Both the position numbers and the translations under genes were made by a program. A stretch of 50,768 nucleotides of DNA. Source: an uncultured Prevotella sp. Its GTDB lineage: Bacteria; Bacteroidota; Bacteroidia; Bacteroidales; Bacteroidaceae. Under the pieces are notes generated by a model that saw only the letters and a list, made by a program, of their open reading frames with translations, was not told the origin of the DNA and did not search any database. Where the stretch lies: the NCBI GenBank assembly GCA_900548195.1, contig URJQ01000003.1:1-50768 (forward strand), read 5' to 3'. Positions 16,945 through 25,136 of the stretch are shown piece after piece. Each line of letters begins with the position of its first letter. The first letter of the stretch is position 1.

Positions 16945-17940
16945 ATGAAAGAATATTTGATGAAACTGGTAGAAGGTCAGACACTGACGCGCCAGGAGAC
17001 ACACGATATAATGATAGGTATCACTGAGGAAAAATACAATGATTGCCAAATAGCCACTCTCCTAATGGGTATGCAAACGCGTGGCGTTACGGTGGATGAA
17101 TTGCTCGGTTTCCGTGATGGACTGCTCGAAACTGGTAAGCGCGTCAATCTCGATGACTACAATACGCTGGACATTGTGGGCACAGGAGGCGATGGAAAGA
17201 ATACCTTTAACATCTCCACTTGCTCGGCTTTTGTCATTGCTGCCTGCGGATATAAGGTCACAAAGCATGGTAATGGCTGTGCCACATCAGTCAGCGGAGC
17301 GTCAAATGTGCTGCAAGCGCACGGAGTCAAGTTTACTACCGACGAGTCATTACTTCGCAAAAGCCTTGACGAGACCAACATCTGTTATCTCCATGCGCCT
17401 CTGTTTGCCTACGGAATGAAGTTTGTCGGTCCTACTCGAAAGGCGATGGGAATCCCTACTTGCTTCAATCTGCTTGGTCCGTTGGTCAATCCTTGCAGTC
17501 CGAAAAACTCGCTTCACGGTGCTGCAAACTATGATATTCTGCGCCTTTACGTCAATGCTCACCAGGCGATAGGCGACAATTTCGGCGTCATTACCTCTCA
17601 TGATGGCTATGATGAAATATCTCTTACTTCTGGTTTCAAACTGGTAACCAATTACTTTGAGAAAGTATTTACTCCGAAAGACTTAGGGCTCAACTATCTC
17701 GACCCGAAGGATATATATGGTGGAAGCACTCCGGAAGAGGCATGGAAGATATTCGACAGCGTGCTGGAAGGCACCTCTACAGAGGCTCAGAAGAATGTTA
17801 TCATAGCCAATGCAGCCTGCGGTATATCTGTGATGGACCGCAATATGAGCATCGAAGACAGCGTTCTCATGGCGCGAGAAGCCCTCGAAAGCGGTAAGGC
17901 TCTTGAGACTTTCAAGCGTTATATAGAACTAAATTCATAG
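16945..17940 (+). CDS. trpD: Anthranilate phosphoribosyltransferase
   Basis: This 331-aa enzyme transfers phosphoribose from PRPP to anthranilate. The PRPP-binding motif GTGGDGKNTFNIST, KHGNGCATSVSGASNVL and GPTRKAMGIPTCFNLLGPLVNP are all present. The ATG at 16945 was chosen because it begins the family N-terminus (MKEYLMKLVEGQ); the frame is open upstream to 16867, overlapping trpG, but those residues are not family-like. A 190-nt repeat-rich gap follows before trpC. Confidence 0.95.
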   Translation: MKEYLMKLVEGQTLTRQETHDIMIGITEEKYNDCQIATLLMGMQTRGVTVDELLGFRDGLLETGKRVNLDDYNTLDIVGTGGDGKNTFNISTCSAFVIAACGYKVTKHGNGCATSVSGASNVLQAHGVKFTTDESLLRKSLDETNICYLHAPLFAYGMKFVGPTRKAMGIPTCFNLLGPLVNPCSPKNSLHGAANYDILRLYVNAHQAIGDNFGVITSHDGYDEISLTSGFKLVTNYFEKVFTPKDLGLNYLDPKDIYGGSTPEEAWKIFDSVLEGTSTEAQKNVIIANAACGISVMDRNMSIEDSVLMAREALESGKALETFKRYIELNS

Positions 17941-17944
17941 TAAT

Positions 17945-18096
17945 AGTTTCGGTTGTTGGTTGTCGGTGTTTGGTTGTTGGTAATTGGTTGGTCGGTAATT
18001 GGTTGCCAGTTATCGGTAATTGATTGCCACATATCATTAGTCGCTTATCCTCTTCCACCAGCACCGCCACAGTGTCAGCCGCGTTACCGGCTGATA
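17945..18096 (+). repeat. GGTTGTTGGT/GGTAATTGG low-complexity tract and GCCACYGTG-type hairpin, copy 4
   Basis: 17945-18035 is a G/T-rich imperfect array. It is followed by GCCACAGTGT and the stem CAGCCG, loop CGTTAC, arm CGGCTG (18076-18093). The trpC ATG comes 37 nt after the hairpin across a C/A-rich leader. The whole insert lies inside the trp operon. Confidence 0.7.
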
Positions 18097-18130
18097 TTAG
18101 TAATCCTACAATCCCCAAAAACCAATCCCA

Positions 18131-18898
18131 ATGCCAGACATATTAGAAGAAATAATAGCCGATAAGCGTGCAGAACTGACGGCAATAACACAGAAATCAC
18201 GCAGCATGAAGCGCCATTTGGCTGAAAGCAAGAGTGGTATCATAGCCGAATTCAAGCGTAAAAGCCCGAGCAAAGGATGGATTCATGCTGATGCAAAGGC
18301 AGAAGAAGTGGTGCCACAGTATGCTGAAGGCGGCGCGAGCGCAGTGAGTATTCTGACCAATGAGAAATATTTCGGTGGGTCAACGGCATTCATTCAGGCG
18401 GTGAGAGCCTTGGTGCCAGACCTTCCTATCTTGCGTAAAGAGTTTATCATCGATGAATATCAGGTGTATGAAGCGAAGATAATAGGCGCTGATGCCATAC
18501 TTCTCATTGCCGCATCACTTACTCCCGACCACTATTCATCCTTGCTTTGCACGGCTCATAGCCTTGGTCTTGAGGTGCTTCTCGAAGTTCATGCTCCCGA
18601 AGAGTTAGCATATCTCGATGCAGGAATACCGGATATGCTCGGCGTAAACAATCGTTCACTCGGCACATTTCATACAGATGTGCAGCATAGCTTCGACATT
18701 GCAGAGCAGATGCAGGCTGCTGTAGCGCATTTGCCAGAGGCAGAGCGCCCGCTCCTTGTCAGCGAATCAGGGATTAGCGACCCCGACATCGTGCGCCAAT
18801 TACGCCGTTCCGGCTTCCGTGGTTTCCTCATTGGTGAATGCTTTATGAAGGAAGAGAAGCCTGGAAAAGCATTGCGCCAGTTTATCTCCAAACTGTAA
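18131..18898 (+). CDS. trpC: Indole-3-glycerol-phosphate synthase
   Basis: This 255-aa TIM barrel closes the indole ring from CdRP. The catalytic motifs are GIIAEFKRKSPSKGWI, SILTNEKYFGGS, PILRKEFIIDEYQVYEA, ADAILLIAASL, LEVHAPEEL, GVNNRSLGTF and SESGI. Length is that of a single-function TrpC; there is no fused TrpF domain. Only 68 nt separate it from trpA, so the trpF gene usually found between them is missing. Translation may be affected by the hairpin 37 nt upstream. Confidence 0.95.
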   Translation: MPDILEEIIADKRAELTAITQKSRSMKRHLAESKSGIIAEFKRKSPSKGWIHADAKAEEVVPQYAEGGASAVSILTNEKYFGGSTAFIQAVRALVPDLPILRKEFIIDEYQVYEAKIIGADAILLIAASLTPDHYSSLLCTAHSLGLEVLLEVHAPEELAYLDAGIPDMLGVNNRSLGTFHTDVQHSFDIAEQMQAAVAHLPEAERPLLVSESGISDPDIVRQLRRSGFRGFLIGECFMKEEKPGKALRQFISKL

Positions 18899-18966
18899 AG
18901 TAACAGAATATACTACACTCTTTATCAGAACATTCTTCATTCAGAACATTCTTTATCTTATCAAAC

Positions 18967-19746
18967 ATGAACCGAATAAATAAACTTTTTGCAGACAAAC
19001 CACAGGATTTGCTCAGCATATACTTCTGTGCAGGTGCCCCAACCCTTGATGGCACCGCCAATGTAATCCGTACTCTTGCCTCTAATGGCATAAATATGAT
19101 AGAGATAGGAATACCATTCTCCGACCCAATGGCTGACGGACCTGTCATTCAGGACGCTGCCACAAAGGCTCTGCACAATGGAATGAGCATCCGATTGCTC
19201 TTCGAACAACTGAAAGACATACGTAAGGACGTGGAGATACCGCTGATATTGATGGGTTATCTCAATCCTATTGTGCGCTACGGTTTTGAGAATTTCTGTC
19301 AGAAATGCGTTGAAGTGGGCATTGATGGCATGATTTTGCCCGACCTTCCATTCCGTGATTACATGGAGGAATACAAGCCAATAGCCGACAAATACGATCT
19401 CCGCATCATCATGCTCATCACTCCTGAGACGTCAGATGAGCGCATCCGCTTTATAGATGAAAACACAGATGGCTTCATTTATATGGTTTCAAGTGCGGCA
19501 ACTACTGGTGCTCAGAAGGAATTTGACGCCCAGAAGCAGGCATATTTCAATAAGGTTCGCGCCATGAATCTCGTTCATCCTACGATGATAGGCTTCGGAA
19601 TAAGCAATAATCAGACGCTGAAGTCAGCGCAAGCAAATGCTAATGGCGCGATAATTGGCAGCAAATTTGTGCAACTTCTCGATGCTGCTGGCGGCGATGC
19701 ACAGCTCGCTATCACCCAACTTTATGATGCATTGCGTGGAGAATGA
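18967..19746 (+). CDS. trpA: Tryptophan synthase alpha subunit
   Basis: This 259-aa TIM barrel cleaves indole-3-glycerol phosphate to indole and glyceraldehyde phosphate and channels indole to TrpB. The catalytic glutamate lies in IEIGIPFSDPMADGPVIQ, the second acid region in DGMILPDLPF, and the phosphate loop in GFGISNNQT and ANGAIIGSKFV. It is the last gene of the operon. The 68-nt gap before it contains an acattcttcatt-type stretch and no gene. Confidence 0.96.
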   Translation: MNRINKLFADKPQDLLSIYFCAGAPTLDGTANVIRTLASNGINMIEIGIPFSDPMADGPVIQDAATKALHNGMSIRLLFEQLKDIRKDVEIPLILMGYLNPIVRYGFENFCQKCVEVGIDGMILPDLPFRDYMEEYKPIADKYDLRIIMLITPETSDERIRFIDENTDGFIYMVSSAATTGAQKEFDAQKQAYFNKVRAMNLVHPTMIGFGISNNQTLKSAQANANGAIIGSKFVQLLDAAGGDAQLAITQLYDALRGE

Positions 19747-19920
19747 TGTCCATTCTTTCCCCGCTATGAGGTATGGTTGGTAGATTCAGATGGATGATAG
19801 GGCAGCTCTCTCATTTGGTTAGTTATGTGGTTATTATATAGTTTCGTTGCTTGGTTATTGGTTCTTTTGTGTACAAATTAACAATAAGTCATTCAAAAAA
19901 ACGACTTCATGATGCGTCTT

Positions 19921-20009
19921 ATCATCGAAAAAATGTATAAAATCACTGATTTTATCATCGAAAAAGTGTACGAAACAGCTGATTTTATCATCGAAAAAGT
20001 GTAACTTTG
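19921..20009 (+). repeat. Three 33-bp tandem repeats joined to the pectate lyase promoter
   Basis: ATCATCGAAAAA begins at 19921, 19954 and 19987, an exact 33-bp period. Each unit ends in a variable part (tgtataaaatc, tgtacgaaac, tgtaactttgc). In the last unit this part is the -7 element TAACTTTG (20002-20009), 25 nt before the ATG at 20035. The array thus looks like stepwise duplication of an operator or promoter region. No TTTG occurs at -33, which fits activator control. The 19747-19920 part of the gap holds nothing I can identify. Confidence 0.7.
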
Positions 20010-20034
20010 CAGTTCAAAACTAACTAACCATCTT

Positions 20035-21672
20035 ATGAAAAAGAGAATAAAGACTATCTTATGCGCAATGCTTATGGGCGCTTGTCCGCTCGAATCATTG
20101 GCACAATACCCTACTATTCCGGACAGCGTGAAGCAACGTGGCAAAGCGATGGAGGCAGTATGGGACAGCCTCGACAATGCTGCATGGCAGAAGGCATTGC
20201 CTGAAGTGATGGACGGAATGCTACACGGCAAGCGCTTTGTGCCGTGGTGCTCTAAGCCGGAGGAGCTTCCTCAGGCAGATATTCCAGCCTTCCCAGGTGC
20301 TGAAGGCGGTGGAAAATACAGCTTTGGAGGCCGTGGAGGCAAGATTTTCGTAGTTACAAGTTTGGCAGATTCCGGTCCTGGAACGCTGCGTGAAGCGTGC
20401 GAAGCCGGCGGTCCTCGCATCATAGTATTCAATGTTGCAGGCGAGATACATCTGGAAAGGCCTATTCATGTGGTGGCTCCTTACGTCAGCATCTTCGGTC
20501 AGACAGCGCCTGGCGATGGCATTGTGGTGACGGGACAGACCGTAGAGGTGGACACTCACGACGTCGTGATACGCTATATGCGCTTTCGCCGTGGCGCGAT
20601 GGACGTGGCTTTCCGCGATGATGCGTGCGGAGGACAGGGCATCGGAAACATCATCTATGACCATTGCTCTTCCTCATGGGGACTGGATGAGGTGATGTCT
20701 ATGTACCGTCATGTGTATAATCGCACGGAAGATGGTCATTATCAGAAGTTTCCTACTGTGAATATCACCATTCAGGACTGCATATTCTCTGAGGGACTTG
20801 ACCTCTACAATCATGCTTTTGGAGCGTCAATAGGTGGTCATAACACGCTTTTCGCCCGCAATATCTTTGCTTCGAATATCTCGCGCAATCCTTCCATCGC
20901 TATGGATGGCGACTTCAATTTTGTGAATAATGTGCTCTACAACTGGTGGAACCGTTCTATCGACGGTGGAGATGATAATTCCAAATACAATATCATCAAT
21001 AATTATCTCAAACCGGGACCTGTGACAGGATATAATATGAATAAGTCTATCTGCTACAGGATATTGAAACCGGAGGCAAGCAGGGACAAGAGTCGTCCGG
21101 AAGATTTCGGTCTTGCCTACGTAAATGGCAACATAGTAGAGGGTTATAAAGAAGTGAGTGCAGACAACTGGGCTGGCGGTGTGCAACCGAAGTCGAAGGA
21201 TGTGGAGGCTACTAAGGCGCGTATCAGAGTGGAAGAGGCTTTTCCTATCCCTCATTTTGCATCGTTGATGTCAGCCCATGAGGCTTACGAGTATGTCCTT
21301 TCAAATGCTGGTGCTACTCTTCCTAAGCGTGATGCTGTGGATGAGCGCATTATTCGTACAGTGAGAAAAGGCAAGGCAGAGTATGCTAAAGATGCGAAAG
21401 TGCACGAGTCGCCTTACGTGAAGCGCCGTCTTCCGGAGGACAGTTACCGCATGGGAATCATCACAGATCCTCAGCAGGTGGGCGGTTTGCCGAAGTATAA
21501 GGGCGAGCCTTACAAGGACAGTGACGGTGATGGAATCCCTGATGAATGGGAAATAGCTCACGGTCTTGACCCTCATGACCCTTCTGATGCTTGCCTTATC
21601 CTTGAGGATGGGTATATGAATATTGAGCACTACTCATTTAGTATAATAAAAAAAGTGAAGAGTGAAAAGTGA
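20035..21672 (+). CDS. Secreted pectate lyase-family polysaccharide lyase
   Basis: This 545-aa protein has a signal peptide (MKKRIKTILCAMLMGA, then CPLESLAQ; either cleavage after LAQ or weak lipidation at C17 is possible). It carries a right-handed parallel beta-helix of the pectate lyase family 1 type. Supporting segments are AFPGAEGGGKYSFGGRGGKIFVVTSL, VSIFGQTAPGDGIVVTG, VVIRYMRFRRG, the strand turns CSSSWGLDEVMS and NNVLYNWWNRS, and ASNISRNPS. Near the C-terminus a calcium-binding stretch DSDGDGIPDEWE resembles thrombospondin type 3 repeats. It probably cleaves pectin outside the cell or in the periplasm. The final residues (KKVKSEK) are encoded by a gtgaagagtg repeat array, so the original end was probably altered. 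No SusCD genes are adjacent. Confidence 0.85.
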   Translation: MKKRIKTILCAMLMGACPLESLAQYPTIPDSVKQRGKAMEAVWDSLDNAAWQKALPEVMDGMLHGKRFVPWCSKPEELPQADIPAFPGAEGGGKYSFGGRGGKIFVVTSLADSGPGTLREACEAGGPRIIVFNVAGEIHLERPIHVVAPYVSIFGQTAPGDGIVVTGQTVEVDTHDVVIRYMRFRRGAMDVAFRDDACGGQGIGNIIYDHCSSSWGLDEVMSMYRHVYNRTEDGHYQKFPTVNITIQDCIFSEGLDLYNHAFGASIGGHNTLFARNIFASNISRNPSIAMDGDFNFVNNVLYNWWNRSIDGGDDNSKYNIINNYLKPGPVTGYNMNKSICYRILKPEASRDKSRPEDFGLAYVNGNIVEGYKEVSADNWAGGVQPKSKDVEATKARIRVEEAFPIPHFASLMSAHEAYEYVLSNAGATLPKRDAVDERIIRTVRKGKAEYAKDAKVHESPYVKRRLPEDSYRMGIITDPQQVGGLPKYKGEPYKDSDGDGIPDEWEIAHGLDPHDPSDACLILEDGYMNIEHYSFSIIKKVKSEK

Positions 21673-21881
21673 AAAGTGAAGAGTGAAAAATCGCGCTGAC
21701 GCAATTTGGAACCAAAACAACGTGGAATAGAGAATTGAAAATTGCTTTTTTCTCCATCTGGATAGTCCCTAATCGAGGCGCTCCAGACTCTGATTTTCTC
21801 CTATTTCATTAAGTATTCCAACTGCGTTAGCGCGATTTTTCACTTTTCACTTTTCACTTTTCACTTTTCACTCTTCACTCT
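21655..21881. repeat. Inverted pair of CAGCGCGATTTTTCAC heptamer arrays between convergent genes
   Basis: One array (21655-21703) reads on the minus strand and a second (21823-21881) on the plus strand, so the RNA can form a long hairpin. It lies between the 3' ends of the pectate lyase and rmuC genes and could terminate both. The first array supplies the last codons and stop of the pectate lyase gene. Confidence 0.65.
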
Positions 21882-21897
21882 CATTTTCCAGGAGAAC

Positions 21898-23304
21898 TTA
21901 TTCCTCCAAAGATTTCACCGCCTCAGGTATCTGTTTGGAGGCAGTCACGCCATATCTGAGAAGGTCTTGGAGCTGCTTGGAGAGGTTTGCCTTTCCGTCT
22001 CGCAGTTGTCCGAGACCTTTTTCGTATGTGTTACGGGCAGTGTTCAGCTGATTGCCTAAAGTGACGTATCCCTCAGCGAAGGTGGAATATTTCTCGTAAA
22101 TCTTTGCAGCGGCATCGAGGATGGCGCGATTGTTCTTCTCTTGGCGAGTGTTTTGCCATGTGAGAAACATGAGTTTGAGCACCACCATGAGGTTTGTAGG
22201 ATTGATGATAAGGATATTTTTCTTGAAAGCCTTAGCTCCGAGTTGCGGGTCTTTGTTCATTGCAAGGATATAACTACCTTCGTTAGGAACAAACATCAGC
22301 ACGATAGGCATCGCCTTATCCACGTCCTTAGGGTAGTTTTTCTCAGCCAGTTCGGTGACGTGTTTCCAGATGGAATCATAGTTTTCGCGCATTGCCACCT
22401 GCCTTTCAGCCTCGTTTTCAGCGCCTACATAGTTAGTGTAAGCAGTGAGTGAGACCTTTGAGTCGATGATAATACGTGAACCGTCAGCGCCATTTACGAT
22501 GATGTCAGGACGCTCATTGTCACCGTTTTCCGACTTCACATTCATCTGTTTGACGTATTCCTCGCCCTCTCTTAGTCCGCTGTCGCGCAGAATATTCTCC
22601 AGCACCTGCTCGCCCCAGTCACCTTGCACCTTACCATGATTCTTCAGAGCATTGGCAAGTTCGCGTGTGGTCTCATCGCGTCTCTGGTCATGTTCGAATA
22701 CAGCCTTGATACTTGCCTCAAGAGTTGACGTATGCTTAGTCTGCTCTTTATGACTTGCATCTACGAGATTGCGGAGCCCTTCCAGTTCTTTCTGCAGCGG
22801 TCCGACGATATTCTCCATCTGCTCAGCGTTGGTTTTCTTCATCGCCTCCATGCGTTCGGTAGCTTCCTGCTTGAGTATCTGTGAGCGTTCCTGCATCTCT
22901 TTCTCGAATTGTCCACGCATTTCCTGGCGCGCCAGATTCAGTTCGGTGCGAAATTTCTCTTCCCTGTCCGTCTCAGCCTTCTTTGCATTCTCCTTGGTCT
23001 GTTCGAGCAGGCTTTGAGAAGTCTGCAGAGCGGCTTTGAGATTAGAGTTTTCCAGCATCAGCATCTCTTTGCCGGAGCGCTCTTCCGCCAAGGCATTCTT
23101 TGCTTCATCCAATTGAGAGTCTGAATGTTGACGCAAGAGTTGCAGTTCCTTCTGCAAAGCCACTATTTGCGGTTTGTATTCATTTTCCAGTTTTATTCTG
23201 ATATTTTCTTCCGCCACAGCCGAAGCATTTCCTCTACCTTTAAGGGCATAAAATCCGAATCCCACAGCCACTATGACGGCAAATAAAGCTATAAAAATCT
23301 CCAT
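21898..23304 (-). CDS. rmuC: DNA recombination protein RmuC family
   Basis: This 468-aa protein has an N-terminal membrane segment (MEIFIALFAVIVAVGFGFYAL). A long coiled coil of about 200 residues follows (LQKELQLLRQHSDSQLDEAK and onward). The C-terminal RmuC nuclease-like domain contains KNHGKVQGDWGEQVLENIL, RPDIIVNGADGSRIIIDSKVSL and MFVPNEGSYILA. RmuC proteins limit inversions and recombination at short inverted repeats, notable here because the window is rich in them. The ATG at 23304 was chosen; the longer upstream frame crosses the divergent promoter and the MATE gene start. Confidence 0.92.
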   Translation of the reverse strand: MEIFIALFAVIVAVGFGFYALKGRGNASAVAEENIRIKLENEYKPQIVALQKELQLLRQHSDSQLDEAKNALAEERSGKEMLMLENSNLKAALQTSQSLLEQTKENAKKAETDREEKFRTELNLARQEMRGQFEKEMQERSQILKQEATERMEAMKKTNAEQMENIVGPLQKELEGLRNLVDASHKEQTKHTSTLEASIKAVFEHDQRRDETTRELANALKNHGKVQGDWGEQVLENILRDSGLREGEEYVKQMNVKSENGDNERPDIIVNGADGSRIIIDSKVSLTAYTNYVGAENEAERQVAMRENYDSIWKHVTELAEKNYPKDVDKAMPIVLMFVPNEGSYILAMNKDPQLGAKAFKKNILIINPTNLMVVLKLMFLTWQNTRQEKNNRAILDAAAKIYEKYSTFAEGYVTLGNQLNTARNTYEKGLGQLRDGKANLSKQLQDLLRYGVTASKQIPEAVKSLEE

Positions 23305-23324
23305 GTGTCCAATGTTTTTATTTG

Positions 23325-23357
23325 CAAAGATACTGAAAAAAGGAATACGATACCAAG
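23325..23357 (-). promoter_or_regulatory. Promoter of rmuC
   Basis: On the minus strand TATCTTTG (23325-23332) is an exact -7 match. CTTG at 23354-23357, 21 nt upstream, is an approximate -33 element. It is divergent from the MATE gene promoter 44 nt away. Confidence 0.6.
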
Positions 23358-23375
23358 GAATTGGAAAAAAAATTG

Positions 23376-23383
23376 TACCTTTG
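23376..23383 (+). promoter_or_regulatory. -7 element of the MATE exporter gene
   Basis: TACCTTTG followed by C fits TAnnTTTG. The start site would be near 23390, which makes upstream in-frame starts impossible and supports ATG 23402 or 23408. Confidence 0.6.
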
Positions 23384-23401
23384 CACTCCCTTTTCAAGAA
23401 T

Positions 23402-24781
23402 ATGATTATGAAAAATTCAAATATAGTAAAGTCACTATTGATGCTCGGCGTGCCTATCATCGTGGGACAACTTGGCATAATAGCCCAGCAATTCGCTGAT
23501 ACGATAATGGTGGGACAGTATGGCACTCAGGAGCTTGCTGCTGCCGGTTTCGTAAACAATGTATTCAATCTTGTGGTCTATTTCATCCTTGGAATATCCT
23601 ATGCCTCCACACCTGTGATAGGAGCTTACTTCGGGAGCAACGACCATCGTAGCGTAGTGCGGTCGCTCGGCGAGAGCCTTGTGGTCAATCTCGGCGTTTC
23701 TCTCTTTGTGGTGGCAGCACTTGTAGCGCTCTTGTGTAACATTGAGATACTTCGTCAACCGGAAGAAATTCTGCCTATCGCTATACCTTATTATATTACG
23801 TTGCTGGTGTCGGTGCCGATAATGGCGCTGTTTAATGCTCTGAAGCAATTCTCCGACTCTATCGGTCAGACGAAGATGCCGATGTGGATAATGATAGCCT
23901 CCAATGTGCTGAATATCTTCCTCAATTGGCTTTTGATTTTCGGAGTGATGGGTTGTCCACGCTTAGGACTGCTCGGAGCAGGACTTGCCACGCTTACCGC
24001 CCGCCTGTTTTGCCTCATAGCATTGGCAGTAGCGATAGCTCTCGGCAAGCGTTACCGCGATGCTTTCACTCAGGACGGCGAGAAATTGTCATTCCGCAAA
24101 TCCACTCCTACTCTTGCCGGAATGAAGCATCTCCTCTTCATCGGTATTCCGATAAGCATCCAGTTGGGTCTTGAGACGTCGTCATTCAATGCTTGCGCCA
24201 TCTTTATGGGATGGCTGGGAGCCATTCCTCTCGCTGCGCATCAGGTGATGTGTACCATCTCTACGCTCTGCTTCCAGATAGTATATGGCATTGGAGCGGC
24301 AGCCAGCGTGATGATAAGTCATTTTCGTGGTGCCAGCGACTGGGGCAATGTGCGCCGCACATCCACCACGGCATTCTTCCTTTCGCTTGGCATAGTGGGT
24401 ATGATGATAGTGATGATATATGTTTCGCGTATGCCTCTAATGCACATCTTCACCAACAATGACGAAGTGATAACGGCAGCTTTAGCCCTCTTGCCTTGCT
24501 TCTTCCTCTATCAGTTTGGCGACACTATGCAGATAGTCTTTGCCAATGCGCTGAGAGGAATGGAACAGGTCAAGCGCATGATGCTCTATGCCTTCATCGC
24601 ATACATGATGGTAAGCATCCCGATGAGTTATTTCTTCGCCTTCATCCTCAAATGGGGCACCGTAGGCGTATGGATGGGAATGCCTTTCGGCCTCACCACT
24701 GCCGGCGTGCTCTTCTATTGCGATTATCGTAAGGGATTGGCGAAAGCGGAAGTTACCGCCCTTCACTATTCACGTGCTTAG
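23402..24781 (+). CDS. MATE-family multidrug/Na+ antiporter
   Basis: This is a 459-aa inner-membrane transporter with about twelve hydrophobic helices. The N-lobe begins VKSLLMLGVPIIVGQLGIIAQQFADTIMVGQYGTQELAAAGFVN, a typical MatE start. The second MatE domain begins near LLFIGIPISIQLGLETSSFNACAIFMGWLGAIPLAAHQV. Such proteins export cationic drugs, bile-derived compounds or metabolites using Na+ or H+ gradients; the substrate is not predictable. The start codon was placed by the promoter: the leader is only about 12-18 nt. A strong terminator follows at 24804. Confidence 0.92.
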   Translation: MIMKNSNIVKSLLMLGVPIIVGQLGIIAQQFADTIMVGQYGTQELAAAGFVNNVFNLVVYFILGISYASTPVIGAYFGSNDHRSVVRSLGESLVVNLGVSLFVVAALVALLCNIEILRQPEEILPIAIPYYITLLVSVPIMALFNALKQFSDSIGQTKMPMWIMIASNVLNIFLNWLLIFGVMGCPRLGLLGAGLATLTARLFCLIALAVAIALGKRYRDAFTQDGEKLSFRKSTPTLAGMKHLLFIGIPISIQLGLETSSFNACAIFMGWLGAIPLAAHQVMCTISTLCFQIVYGIGAAASVMISHFRGASDWGNVRRTSTTAFFLSLGIVGMMIVMIYVSRMPLMHIFTNNDEVITAALALLPCFFLYQFGDTMQIVFANALRGMEQVKRMMLYAFIAYMMVSIPMSYFFAFILKWGTVGVWMGMPFGLTTAGVLFYCDYRKGLAKAEVTALHYSRA

Positions 24782-24803
24782 CCGAATTGTCTGAATTAAA
24801 ATA

Positions 24804-24836
24804 AATCCCCACTGTCCCTCGGCAGTGGGGATTTTT
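24804..24836 (+). terminator. Terminator after the MATE gene
   Basis: The stem aatccccactg (24804-24814) pairs with cagtggggatt (24823-24833), followed by TTTTT. It is 22 nt after the stop codon. Confidence 0.88.
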
Positions 24837-24885
24837 CAAATATCAATAGAGGAAAATAGAGCATATAATGCAACTTTTGCTCAGA

Positions 24886-24921
24886 GGAAGTCGCCTTTCT
24901 CATGGACTTTTATTAACTTTG
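24886..24921 (+). promoter_or_regulatory. Promoter of the AlbA_2-domain gene
   Basis: TAACTTTG (24914-24921) is a good -7 element. TTTG at 24886-24889 is 24 nt upstream, longer than usual. The transcript would have a leader of about 210 nt before the ATG at 25137, in which I see no other gene. Confidence 0.5.
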
Positions 24922-25136
24922 CACCAAAGTTTAACATCAGTAACATTTAAGTCAAAGCAAAATCGATTCAACGCAGTTCTTGCAGAAAACGACAATGATT
25001 AGCAGAATAAACAGGTAAGTCTGCCTGCACAGTCAGCATATGACGTAACATTATGGTTTACTTGACTTGAACACTTTGGAATACATATCAAACTTCCTAA
25101 GTACTAATTTAAGGATTTTCTAAACAATAACAAATA

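Noticed and set aside
19893..20231. Minus-strand frame with repeated SYTFSMIKS-like peptide
   Set aside because: The peptide repeat simply comes from the 33-bp DNA tandem repeat (11 codons), and the frame overlaps the start and signal peptide of the pectate lyase gene.
22141..22452. Plus-strand frames within rmuC
   Set aside because: They are opposite-strand shadows of the RmuC domain.
23304..23526. Longer N-terminus for RmuC
   Set aside because: It would cross the divergent promoter region and the MATE coding start; the family-like membrane anchor begins at the ATG at 23304.
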